From Aquisalimonas sp. (GTDB lineage: Bacteria > Pseudomonadota > Gammaproteobacteria > Nitrococcales > Aquisalimonadaceae): 5,094 bases of DNA. The position numbers were made by a program, and so were the translations under genes. This document shows positions 1 to 5,094 of this stretch, one piece after another. The stretch covers positions 1 to 5,094 of the forward strand of contig SLMR01000281.1 in NCBI GenBank assembly GCA_007133445.1, read 5' to 3'. The notes under the pieces were generated by a model, which ran no database searches, was not told where the DNA came from, and was given only the letters and a program-made list of their open reading frames with translations. The stretch's first letter is position 1. The number at the start of each line of letters is the position of its first letter.

Positions 1-18
1 GAATGATCGGATCAGTCT

Positions 19-47
19 CCGGGGAAATGCTGACAGTGTTTCCCTGG
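19..47 (+). promoter_or_regulatory. Leader hairpin upstream of the LpoB-like gene
   Basis: The arms 19-27 (CCGGGGAAA) and 39-47 (TTTCCCTGG) form a 9-bp stem with one G-T wobble. Three further inner pairs (two wobbles and one C-G) bring it to 12 bp with a five-base loop, TGACA. No T-run follows, because the next bases are GC-rich, so it does not look like a standard intrinsic terminator for the plus strand. It could be a transcript-end structure of an upstream gene, an mRNA leader structure, or a protein-binding dyad. The structure is seen directly; its function is not known. Confidence 0.4.
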
Positions 48-85
48 CGGCGGCAGCAGCAGCCCAAACGAGGGCGGAGAAGAAC

Positions 86-685
86 ATGATGTACACACGT
101 ATCCTGGGCATGGCCCTGGCCATGGTGGTCCTGCTCGCCGGTTGCGCGACCCAGGTGGAGCGCGTCGGCCCGGAAGGCAGCCAGGACCTCACCGGCCGCT
201 GGAATGACCGCGACTCCCGTCTTGTATCCGAGGAAATGGTGAGTGACCTGCTCACCCGGGGCTGGCTGGACCGGCACAACGCGCGAAGCGACAGCGAACC
301 GGCCGTGATCGTCGGTGAAATCCGCAACCTCAGCGATGAGCACATCAACACCAACACGTTCATCCGCGACATCGAGCGGGAGCTGATCAACTCCGGCCGC
401 GTGACCTTCGTGGCGGACGGGGGTGAACGCCAGGCGATCCGCGATGAACGCGCCGACCAGGAAGAGCACGCCCGCCCGGATACCCGCAGCCCGGCGGGGC
501 AGGAGCTCGGGGCGGATTACATGCTCACCGGCACCATCAATACCATCAAGGACGTGGAGGGTCGCACGGAAGTGGCCTACTATCAGGTCAACCTGGCGCT
601 CACCAGCCTGTCGGACAACACCCGCGTCTGGGTCGGACAGAAGGAGATCCGCAAGGTCATCCGACGCGGGCTGTTCCGTTCCTGA
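86..685 (+). CDS. lpoB: LpoB-family outer-membrane lipoprotein (putative penicillin-binding protein activator)
   Basis: This 199-residue lipoprotein resembles the LpoB family. In E. coli, LpoB is an outer-membrane lipoprotein that reaches through the peptidoglycan to stimulate the synthase PBP1B. Residues 1-19 form a signal peptide with a hydrophobic core, and the lipobox LAGC ends at Cys20. Ala at +2 predicts sorting to the outer membrane. The globular part starts near DLTGRWND (about 34-41) and runs through VIVGEIRNLSDEHINT, LGADYMLTGTI and VWVGQKEIRK, which are LpoB-like segments. Oddly, only about 13 residues separate Cys20 from the domain, whereas E. coli LpoB has a long Pro-rich linker there. 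The start at 86 is chosen because GGAGA (76-80) lies 5 bases upstream and the signal peptide begins there; a second ATG follows at 89. The frame stays open to the left edge but has no ATG, GTG or TTG there. The COG3014-like lipoprotein gene follows after 11 bases. The family call is fairly firm; the PBP-activator role is inference, and the symbol is used as the family name. Confidence 0.8.
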   Translation: MMYTRILGMALAMVVLLAGCATQVERVGPEGSQDLTGRWNDRDSRLVSEEMVSDLLTRGWLDRHNARSDSEPAVIVGEIRNLSDEHINTNTFIRDIERELINSGRVTFVADGGERQAIRDERADQEEHARPDTRSPAGQELGADYMLTGTINTIKDVEGRTEVAYYQVNLALTSLSDNTRVWVGQKEIRKVIRRGLFRS

Positions 686-696
686 CGTCCACGGCC

Positions 697-1971
697 ATGG
701 GTCTCTCCGTCGCTGTCCCGGGGGCGCTTCGCATCGCACTCCTGCTGGCGATGGTGGCCCTGGCAGGCTGCGCCACCACGCAACCCTACGACCGGATCGA
801 TGACCGCCTCCGTGCCGGCGATACCGCCGGCGCCCTGGAGGCGGCGGACGCCCTGGATACCGCGCGCAACCGCGCGCTGTTCCACATGAACCGCGGCATG
901 CTGCTGCGCCTGGACGGCCAGCTCGAAGCCAGCGTTGACGCCTTCGAGGAAGCGAAGGGAATCCTTGGGGCGCTGGAACCCATCAGTATCAGCGAGAGCG
1001 TGGCCGAGTGGACGCTGGCAGAGACCACGGGCGCCTACCAGGCCAGCATCCACGAGCGGTTGCTGCTGCACAGCCTGCAGATGCTCAATTTCCTCGAGCT
1101 GGGTCGGCCGGAGGATGCCCGCGTTGAAGCCCTGCAGGTGGATCTGGGCCTGCGGCGCGTCGACCCCCGGGAAGGGGCGGCGCCCCACGGTGGTGACGCG
1201 TTCGCCCGCTATCTCAGCGGCATTGTGTTCGAGGCCACCGGCGACCGCAGTGACGCGCTGATCGCGTACCGGCGGGCCGCGCAGCGGTACCAGGCACTGG
1301 GCGAGACGGTGCCCCGGGACCTGGAGCTGAGCCTGGTGCGCATGCTCGATGCCCTGGATCAGCACGACGAACGGGATCGCTGGATGGAGCGCTTCGGCAT
1401 GGAGTCCTGGCGGGAGCGGCCGGCGGGGTACGGGCAGCTGCTTGTGGTGGTGCAGAGCGGCCAGGGACCGCACCTGCGCGAGCGCACCGTGGCCACCCAG
1501 GATCCCCGCTCGGGGCAGCTCTACCGGGTGTCACTGCCAGCGGTGCAACGGCGCGGCGACCCGGTCCGCAGTCTTGCCCTGGAGACAGGCCAGGGCCGTA
1601 ACGAAGGGGAACGCGTGGAATACGTCGCCGCGTCCCTGGATCGTTGGCTCGAGGCCCGGATGCCCCTGTTGACCACCCGCGCAATCAGCCGCAACGTGGT
1701 CCGCCATCAGGTCGCTGGCGAGGCGCGGGATCAGAACCCGGCACTGGGGGCGCTGGTGAACATCCTCGGGTTCCTGTTCGAGCAGGCGGACACCCGCGTG
1801 TGGCGGACGCTCCCGGAGAGCCTCTGGCTGGTGCGGGTGGATCTGCCGCCGGGCGAGTACGCGCCCGAGGTTCTCCTTTCGGTGGCGGGAGGTCAGCGCC
1901 GTGTGTCGCTCACGGAACCGGTGATCATTCGCGATGGCGGCCTCACCGTCCGAAGTCTGTATCAGCCGTGA
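697..1971 (+). CDS. COG3014-like TPR-type lipoprotein, function unknown
   Basis: This is a 424-residue predicted outer-membrane lipoprotein. Residues 1-24 are a signal peptide with hydrophobic core LRIALLLAMVALAG, and the lipobox LAGC ends at Cys25, followed by Ala. After it come helical, TPR-like repeats: about 58-90 (NRALFHMNRGMLLRLDGQ, then a helix with ASVDAFEEA) and about 166-200 (ARYLSGIVFEATGDRSDAL, then AYRRAAQRY). The C-terminal third is more beta-rich and contains the conserved-looking segments VWRTLPESLWLVRVDLPPGEY (about 368-388) and RRVSLTEPVIIRDG. This architecture matches my recollection of the COG3014 family, which often sits beside LpoB-like genes in gammaproteobacteria. It starts 11 bases after the preceding stop with no clear Shine-Dalgarno, so translation is probably coupled to the upstream gene. 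The lipobox position supports the ATG chosen. A joint envelope role with the LpoB-like protein is inferred from the operon; the biochemical function is unknown. Confidence 0.8.
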   Translation: MGLSVAVPGALRIALLLAMVALAGCATTQPYDRIDDRLRAGDTAGALEAADALDTARNRALFHMNRGMLLRLDGQLEASVDAFEEAKGILGALEPISISESVAEWTLAETTGAYQASIHERLLLHSLQMLNFLELGRPEDARVEALQVDLGLRRVDPREGAAPHGGDAFARYLSGIVFEATGDRSDALIAYRRAAQRYQALGETVPRDLELSLVRMLDALDQHDERDRWMERFGMESWRERPAGYGQLLVVVQSGQGPHLRERTVATQDPRSGQLYRVSLPAVQRRGDPVRSLALETGQGRNEGERVEYVAASLDRWLEARMPLLTTRAISRNVVRHQVAGEARDQNPALGALVNILGFLFEQADTRVWRTLPESLWLVRVDLPPGEYAPEVLLSVAGGQRRVSLTEPVIIRDGGLTVRSLYQP

Positions 1972-1972
1972 G

Positions 1973-2464
1973 TCACTGTGCCATCAGCGCCTCTTCCAGG
2001 CGGGTGCGGAAATCCAGCAGATGCCGGGTGTTGGTGGCGAAATCACCGCGGCCAATGCGGGAGCTGGCACGGAAGTAGACAGTGCTGAGGTCCGGATCAG
2101 CGTCGCGCACCTGGATGTAGATATCACCCTCGAAGCGGAGCAGGGGAGTCTCGGCGATGGCCTGAATGATCAGGCTGTCCGGGTCGCTGTGAATGACGTT
2201 CCATCCCAGGTCCTGCACGGCCGCCCGGGCGGCTTCCCAGGTTTCCCGCGGGGAGGCGGCGTACAGGCGGTTGCGGAGTTCCGGGCGAATCGCGTGCTCG
2301 TGGGTCTCCACGGTGTTGGTGGTGAGGTAGGTTCCCAGGCGCACGAGTGGTCCCGGTGCGTCCAGCATGGGCGGCCAGTTCTTGACGATGGTGCCCGCCA
2401 CCACCAGCAGCCCCAGCAGGACCAGCAGCAGGGTGGTCTTCAGCAGTGTGTTCAGTGCATCCAT
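1973..2464 (-). CDS. DUF1499-like membrane-anchored protein
   Basis: This is a 163-residue protein of unknown function. Residues about 8-26 are a strongly hydrophobic segment (TLLLVLLGLLVVAGTI) with few charges before it, so an N-terminal membrane anchor or uncleaved signal is likely, with the rest periplasmic. The soluble part resembles DUF1499. The pattern includes a helix ending in AAVQDLGWNVI, then DPDSLIIQAIAETPLLRF, a strand GDIYIQVRD, and the family-like ending VYFRASSRIGRGDFATNTRHL. No cysteine is present. The start at 2464 is chosen because GGAGG lies 6 bases upstream and the hydrophobic segment begins there. A longer reading from 2608 would add 48 residues overlapping the reductase gene and has no support. 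It is the last gene of the gpmA cluster, 22 bases after the reductase stop, and its stop lies one base from the stop of the convergent lipoprotein gene. The family assignment is moderately firm. Confidence 0.75.
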   Translation of the reverse strand: MDALNTLLKTTLLLVLLGLLVVAGTIVKNWPPMLDAPGPLVRLGTYLTTNTVETHEHAIRPELRNRLYAASPRETWEAARAAVQDLGWNVIHSDPDSLIIQAIAETPLLRFEGDIYIQVRDADPDLSTVYFRASSRIGRGDFATNTRHLLDFRTRLEEALMAQ

Positions 2465-2470
2465 GCGCCC

Positions 2471-2475
2471 CCTCC
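2471..2475 (-). promoter_or_regulatory. Ribosome binding site of the DUF1499-like gene
   Basis: GGAGG on the minus strand, extended by further Gs, lies 6 bases before the ATG at 2464. It sits in the 22-base gap after the reductase stop. It decides the start of the downstream gene in favour of the 163-residue form. Confidence 0.7.
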
Positions 2476-2486
2476 GTGTCGTTGGC

Positions 2487-3212
2487 TTACCAGGAAATGG
2501 CCATGCGATCCTGGTAGAAACCCCCATTGGGGCCGTTTTCGTCCAGGGTGGCCAGCCACGTGATGCCCCGGACGGCCTCCGCCGGTGGTCGTGGCGCGTG
2601 CTCGCCACCCATGCGCGTGCGCACCCAGCCCGGGCTCACCGAGTTGACCAGAATGTTCTCGCCGCGCACTTCGGCGGCCAGGATGCGCGTGAGCGCGTTC
2701 AGGGCGGTCTTCGACATGCGGTAGGCGGCGAACGAGCCGCGCATGTCCGAGAGCTGTGCGAGGCCGGAGGAGACGTTGACGATACGGCCATGGCCGTTGC
2801 GGCGCATCATCGGCACGGCAAGCTGGGCGAGCCGTAGCGGCCCGTAGAGGTGGGTCTCCATGCTGGCACGAATTTGCTCGAGCTCGGCGTCGAAGACACT
2901 GGCCTGCTGTGGCTCCGCCGGATCCCCCTCGGGCATGATGCCGGCGTTGTTGATGAGCACGTCCAGGCGGCCGTAACGGTCCTCCAGGAAGCGGAAGACT
3001 TGAAGGCGGCTCTCCTCGCGCGCCACGTCCAGCGGGTGGTAGCGGACGTCCAGGCCTTCGGTTGCGAGCTTGTCAGCCGCTGCCTTGCCCTTGATGCCAT
3101 CACGACTAGTGACGATCACGCGGTGCCCCTGGCCGGCAAGCTGGCGCGCGGTCTCGAAGCCGATCCCGCGATTGGCACCGGTGACAAGGGCAAGGAGGCG
3201 GGTCTCACTCAT
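2487..3212 (-). CDS. SDR family oxidoreductase, carbonyl-reductase-like, probably NADP(H)-dependent
   Basis: This is a 241-residue classical short-chain dehydrogenase/reductase, full length for the family. The Rossmann cofactor motif TGANRGIG is at 11-18, LDV with Asp62 follows, and NNAG is at 88-91. The catalytic residues are Ser149 (in VNVSS), Tyr164 and Lys168 (YRMSK), followed by SPGWVRT at about 193-199. Arg15 in the glycine motif and Arg37 after the second strand (TSRD) suggest preference for NADP(H). The C-terminal GPNGGFYQD, with an ending in ISW, resembles carbonyl-reductase-like SDRs. The fourth catalytic-tetrad position, normally Asn in a tN-f/y-G segment, is His121 here (METHLYG). 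The gene begins 2 bases after the gpmA stop (TAA-TC-ATG), with a G-rich run inside the gpmA end as the only Shine-Dalgarno candidate, so translational coupling is likely. The fold and cofactor class are secure; the substrate cannot be read from sequence. Confidence 0.93.
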   Translation of the reverse strand: MSETRLLALVTGANRGIGFETARQLAGQGHRVIVTSRDGIKGKAAADKLATEGLDVRYHPLDVAREESRLQVFRFLEDRYGRLDVLINNAGIMPEGDPAEPQQASVFDAELEQIRASMETHLYGPLRLAQLAVPMMRRNGHGRIVNVSSGLAQLSDMRGSFAAYRMSKTALNALTRILAAEVRGENILVNSVSPGWVRTRMGGEHAPRPPAEAVRGITWLATLDENGPNGGFYQDRMAISW

Positions 3213-3214
3213 GA

Positions 3215-3925
3215 TTAACCCCCGGGCAGGGCGCGATCACGGAGATAGTATTCATCACGCACGCCGAGGTTGTCGTCAAGCTCGAACACCAACGGCTGCC
3301 CCGTGGGCACTTCCACGCCGGTAATCTCCTCGTCGCTGATGCCCTGGAGGTGCTTGATCAGGGCCCGGAGACTGTTGCCGTGGGCAGCGATCAGGACCGT
3401 ATCCTGCTGCCGCAGGGTTGGCGCGATCTCGGTGTCCCAGTAGGGCAGCACCCGCTGCAGGGTGGTTTCCAGGGACTCGGTGGCCGGCAGTTGCTCAGGC
3501 GCCAGGCCGGCATACCGTGGGTCGAACCGGGGGTGGCGTTCGTCGTCCAGGGCCAGCTCCGGCGGCGGCGTGGCGTAGCTCCGGCGCCAGATGTGGACCT
3601 GCTCGTCGCCGTACTTCTCCGCCGTTTCCGCCTTGTTGAGGCCGGTGAGCGCGCCGTAGTGGCGCTCGTTCAGGCGCCAGTCCTTGATCACGGGGATCCA
3701 CATGGCGTCCAGCTCGTCCAGGGCAATCCAGAGGGTGCGAATGGCGCGCTTGAGCACCGAGGTATAGGCCATGTCGAAGCGGTAACCGTGCGCACGCAGA
3801 AGCTCGCCTGCAGCGCGGGCCTCCTCGCGACCCTTGTCGGTCAGGTCCACGTCGTACCAGCCGGTGAACCGGTTTTCCAGGTTCCAGATGCTCTGCCCGT
3901 GTCGGAGCATGACCAGACGTTTCAT
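3215..3925 (-). CDS. gpmA: 2,3-bisphosphoglycerate-dependent phosphoglycerate mutase
   Basis: This cytoplasmic enzyme interconverts 3-phosphoglycerate and 2-phosphoglycerate in glycolysis and gluconeogenesis through a phosphohistidine. The product has 236 residues, within the usual range of the dPGM family (E. coli GpmA has 250). The signature LRHGQSIWN (7-15) carries the phosphoryl-accepting His9. [10 protein letters not shown] follows at 20-29, Arg60 lies in SVLKRAIRT, the acid-base motif NERHYG has Glu87, and the second catalytic His182 sits in [14 protein letters not shown]. All expected active-site residues are present. The ATG at 3925 is preferred over the in-frame GTG at 3928, because GGGAG lies 6 bases before the ATG but only 3 before the GTG. 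An extended -10 promoter lies about 47 bases upstream. It heads a tight cluster with the reductase and the DUF1499-like gene, so glycolytic expression may carry those two along. Confidence 0.97.
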   Translation of the reverse strand: MKRLVMLRHGQSIWNLENRFTGWYDVDLTDKGREEARAAGELLRAHGYRFDMAYTSVLKRAIRTLWIALDELDAMWIPVIKDWRLNERHYGALTGLNKAETAEKYGDEQVHIWRRSYATPPPELALDDERHPRFDPRYAGLAPEQLPATESLETTLQRVLPYWDTEIAPTLRQQDTVLIAAHGNSLRALIKHLQGISDEEITGVEVPTGQPLVFELDDNLGVRDEYYLRDRALPGG

Positions 3926-3931
3926 CACGTT

Positions 3932-3936
3932 CTCCC
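3932..3936 (-). promoter_or_regulatory. Ribosome binding site of gpmA
   Basis: GGGAG on the minus strand lies 6 bases before the ATG at 3925 and 3 bases before the alternative GTG at 3928. The spacing supports the ATG as the main start. Confidence 0.65.
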
Positions 3937-3971
3937 TGTAATACTCAAGATAATCCGGAAAGAAGGCGGGG

Positions 3972-3980
3972 ATTCTAACA
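3972..3980 (-). promoter_or_regulatory. Candidate extended -10 promoter for the gpmA cluster
   Basis: On the minus strand this reads TGTTAGAAT, a TGn extension followed by TAGAAT, which matches the sigma-70 -10 consensus TATAAT at five of six bases. No good -35 box is seen 16-19 bases upstream, which is tolerable for extended -10 promoters. Transcription would begin near 3965, giving a leader of about 40 bases before the gpmA ATG. It lies in the 74-base gap after the thioesterase gene, so the cluster can be transcribed independently of that gene. The match is seen directly; activity is inferred. Confidence 0.45.
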
Positions 3981-3999
3981 GCTCACCCGCCGGGACGAT

Positions 4000-4452
4000 T
4001 CAGTCGGCCGCGCGACCCCGGGCGGCAAAGGTGCCAGTGAACCGGGAGCAGACGGTGTCGTCCACGACCAGATCCATTGCGAGCTCCACGCGTGCCGCTC
4101 CGTTGGCCCGCCGTGCTTCGTGGAGCCGCGCAAGCTGGTCGCCGTCCAGGGTGGCCGTGGCGCGCATGTCGCCCGGGGCGGGCCGGAAATACCGGATGTC
4201 CGCCTGGGCCAGGACCAGATCCGCCTCCCAGTCGTGGTGATCCACCCAGGCCCGGAGCAGGCCCCAGCCGGTGAGGCTGGCCAGCGCGTGCTGACTGCCC
4301 GCGAACATGGTGCCGGCGTGATTGTGGTTGGCGTTCAGTGGCGCCTGCAGGGTCAGACGGTCCTCCGCCAGCTCGGTGACGGCCAGGCCCATGGCCGCGC
4401 TCACGGGAATCTGGCGATGCAGCAGTTGTTCCAGCTCGGTCGTCGTGATCAT
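4000..4452 (-). CDS. Hotdog-fold thioesterase, YiiD C-terminal-like
   Basis: This 150-residue single-domain protein resembles the C-terminal thioesterase domain of E. coli YiiD, a hotdog-fold family that hydrolyses acyl thioesters such as acyl-CoA. The features seen are an N-terminal helix with QIPVSAAMGL (14-23), the strand LTLQAPLNANHNH, and the family hallmark NHAGTMFAGS (44-53) leading into the long central helix ALASLTGWGLL. After that comes the strand with ADIRYFRPAPGD (84-95). The Asn-His and Gly-Thr positions in the hallmark correspond to the usual active-site region. YiiD itself also has an N-terminal acetyltransferase domain, which is absent here. GAGG lies 4 bases before the ATG at 4452, a somewhat short spacing. 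The gene is divergent from the CYTH gene and 74 bases upstream of gpmA on the same strand. The family is fairly clear; the physiological substrate is unknown. Confidence 0.85.
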   Translation of the reverse strand: MITTTELEQLLHRQIPVSAAMGLAVTELAEDRLTLQAPLNANHNHAGTMFAGSQHALASLTGWGLLRAWVDHHDWEADLVLAQADIRYFRPAPGDMRATATLDGDQLARLHEARRANGAARVELAMDLVVDDTVCSRFTGTFAARGRAAD

Positions 4453-4539
4453 GGCACCTCATCCTGATGGTTCCGGAGGCCTCCCCGGCGCACTCACATA
4501 CGTTACCATGGCGCCTTTGGCGGCTGTTCAGGGGGTGCC
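4453..4539. promoter_or_regulatory. Divergent intergenic region between thioesterase and CYTH genes
   Basis: These 87 bases must hold the start signals of both divergent genes unless they are read from elsewhere. A perfect 10-bp palindrome, GGAGGCCTCC, lies at 4475-4484 and may be an operator, or chance in GC-rich DNA. A weak plus-strand -10 candidate, TACCAT, lies at 4504-4509 without a recognisable -35. On the minus strand TGGTAACGT is a poor extended -10. A small CGCC-TTT-GGCG hairpin is at 4512-4522. I cannot fix the promoters with confidence. Confidence 0.35.
4530..4535 (+). promoter_or_regulatory. Ribosome binding site of the CYTH gene
   Basis: AGGGGG lies 4 bases before the GTG at 4540. 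No other ATG, GTG or TTG in the frame is present in the preceding intergenic bases, so this site supports the GTG as the true start. Confidence 0.5.
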
Positions 4540-5007
4540 GTGGCGGCGGAAATTGAACGCAAGTTTCTGGTCACGGACGAGCGTTGGCGCGAGCAGGTGG
4601 AGCGCTCCGAAGTCATGCGGCAGGGCTATTTCGGCGGAACCGAGAAGGCCTCGCTGCGGGTGCGGCTGAGTGGCGACCGCGCCTGGCTGAACATCAAGAG
4701 CGCCACCCTCGGCATTTCCCGGATGGAGTACGAGTACGCGATCCCGGCGGAGGATGCACGGGAGATGCTGGACCAGCTGTGCCGCACGCCGCTGATCGAG
4801 AAGACCCGTCACTACGTGCGCCACGGGGATCATCTCTGGGAGATCGATGAGTTCTACGGCGACAACGCGGGCCTGGTGGTGGCGGAGCTGGAGCTCGAGA
4901 GTGTCGATGAGCACTACGAGCAGCCGCCGTGGCTGGGCGAGGAGGTCTCCGACGATCCCCGCTATTACAACGTCAACCTGGCACGCCACCCCTACCGCCG
5001 CTGGTAG
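4540..5007 (+). CDS. CYTH domain protein (triphosphate tunnel metalloenzyme)
   Basis: This 155-residue single-domain CYTH protein folds as a beta tunnel that binds triphosphates with divalent metal. Small bacterial members, such as the one from Nitrosomonas europaea, act as inorganic tripolyphosphatases. The defining ExExK motif is at the N-terminus (Glu4, Glu6, Lys8 in EIERKFL). The alternating charged residues that line the tunnel follow: Arg40 and Arg42 (LRVRL), Lys53 (NIKS), Glu63 and Glu65 (MEYEY), Lys88 and Arg90 (EKTRHYV), Glu101, Asp103 and Glu104 (WEIDEF), and Glu116, Glu118 and Glu120 (ELELE). There is no CHAD domain, unlike E. coli YgiF. The start is GTG at 4540; the motif falls three residues later, which fixes the start closely. 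It lies alone on the plus strand, divergent from the thioesterase. The family is secure; the hydrolysis substrate (PPPi or an organic triphosphate) is inferred from relatives. Confidence 0.93.
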   Translation: MAAEIERKFLVTDERWREQVERSEVMRQGYFGGTEKASLRVRLSGDRAWLNIKSATLGISRMEYEYAIPAEDAREMLDQLCRTPLIEKTRHYVRHGDHLWEIDEFYGDNAGLVVAELELESVDEHYEQPPWLGEEVSDDPRYYNVNLARHPYRRW

Positions 5008-5094
5008 CAGGCGCCGCCTCGACCGGTCCCGCTGGGGTCCCCGATGAATCCCGTTCCAACGATCGTCTCGCACCGCCCCGCAACCCGTTGTCAC
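5008..5094 (+). other. Right-end segment with a possible start of a further gene
   Basis: After the CYTH stop there is no clear terminator: the short inverted repeats (GACCGGTC at 5021-5028, GGGGTCCCC around 5034-5042) have no T-run. An ATG at 5044 opens a frame that runs 17 codons to the window edge, with GGGG at 5034-5037 as a weak ribosome binding site. The visible residues (MNPVPTIVSH and seven more) are too few to identify. It may be the first part of a downstream gene or chance. Confidence 0.25.

Noticed and set aside
51..62. Short CAG/GCA triplet run in the leader
   Set aside because: Only about three units long; common in GC-rich DNA and without evidence of repeat function.
583..1473. 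296-codon open frame on the minus strand opposite the two lipoprotein genes
   Set aside because: It lies antisense to two well-supported lipoprotein genes, and its product is rich in His, Gln, Arg and Pro with no recognisable domain. This is typical of a shadow frame in GC-rich DNA.
1934..2563. 209-codon plus-strand frame opposite the DUF1499-like gene
   Set aside because: It overlaps the end of the COG3014-like gene and runs antisense to the DUF1499-like gene and the end of the reductase gene, with no family resemblance and no good ribosome binding site.
2465..2608. N-terminal extension of the DUF1499-like protein by 48 residues
   Set aside because: It overlaps the reductase coding end, is Arg/Pro-rich, and would bury the hydrophobic anchor. 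The start at 2464 has a strong ribosome binding site.
3981..3999. CCCGGCGGG dyad after the thioesterase stop as a terminator
   Set aside because: The arms are four bases with a one-base centre, and no T-run follows, so it cannot form a useful terminator hairpin.
3350..4240. 296-codon open frame on the plus strand opposite gpmA and the thioesterase gene
   Set aside because: It crosses the ends of two clear genes on the other strand, including the intergenic gap, and shows no domain. It is explained by the codon bias of gpmA and the thioesterase.
4528..5094. 188-codon minus-strand frame opposite the CYTH gene, open to the right edge
   Set aside because: It is antisense to a protein with an intact ExExK motif and all tunnel residues. 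The reverse product shows no recognisable domain.
1..5094. Defence, mobile or secondary-metabolite system
   Set aside because: No transposase, integrase, toxin-antitoxin, nuclease, CRISPR repeat or biosynthetic motif is visible. Base composition and codon preference look even across all seven genes.

Overview
The window is a compact, G+C-rich (roughly two thirds by eye) bacterial chromosome segment with strong G/C third-position preference. Two outer-membrane lipoproteins with clear lipoboxes mark a Gram-negative. The gene families (LpoB-like, COG3014-like, GpmA, YiiD-type thioesterase, short CYTH protein) suggest a gammaproteobacterium, possibly a halophilic or Ectothiorhodospiraceae-like lineage. 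That last assignment is an impression, not a demonstration. There are seven complete protein genes. I see no rRNA, tRNA, CRISPR array, insertion sequence or other mobile-element sign.

Layout. Positions 1-85 are a leader with a good hairpin (19-47) and a ribosome binding site. Then come two co-directional lipoprotein genes on the plus strand: an LpoB-family protein (86-685) and a larger COG3014-like TPR-type lipoprotein (697-1971), only 11 bases apart. They meet, with a single base between stop codons, a minus-strand cluster read right to left: gpmA (3925-3215), a short-chain dehydrogenase/reductase (3212-2487) and a membrane-anchored DUF1499-type protein (2464-1973). The gaps are 2 and 22 bases, so this is almost certainly one operon, with a candidate extended -10 promoter just upstream of gpmA. 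Upstream of it, also on the minus strand, is a hotdog thioesterase of the YiiD C-terminal type (4452-4000). It is divergent from a plus-strand CYTH/triphosphate tunnel metalloenzyme gene (4540-5007, GTG start). The last 87 bases hold nothing firm apart from a possible start of another gene.

How the genes fit together. The lipoprotein pair probably acts in the cell envelope. LpoB relatives activate peptidoglycan synthases, but this one lacks the long linker of the E. coli protein, so that role should not be assumed. The gpmA cluster joins a glycolysis/gluconeogenesis enzyme to a probable NADPH-dependent carbonyl reductase and a protein of unknown function. The reductase has His where the SDR catalytic Asn is expected. 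The thioesterase and CYTH genes share an 87-base divergent intergenic region and probably serve general metabolism (acyl-CoA and inorganic or organic triphosphate hydrolysis).

This is mostly an ordinary core-genome region. I find no convincing new defence or mobile system. The items worth a second look are the short-linker LpoB/COG3014 pair, the SDR active-site substitution, the leader hairpin and the terminator-free convergent junction.
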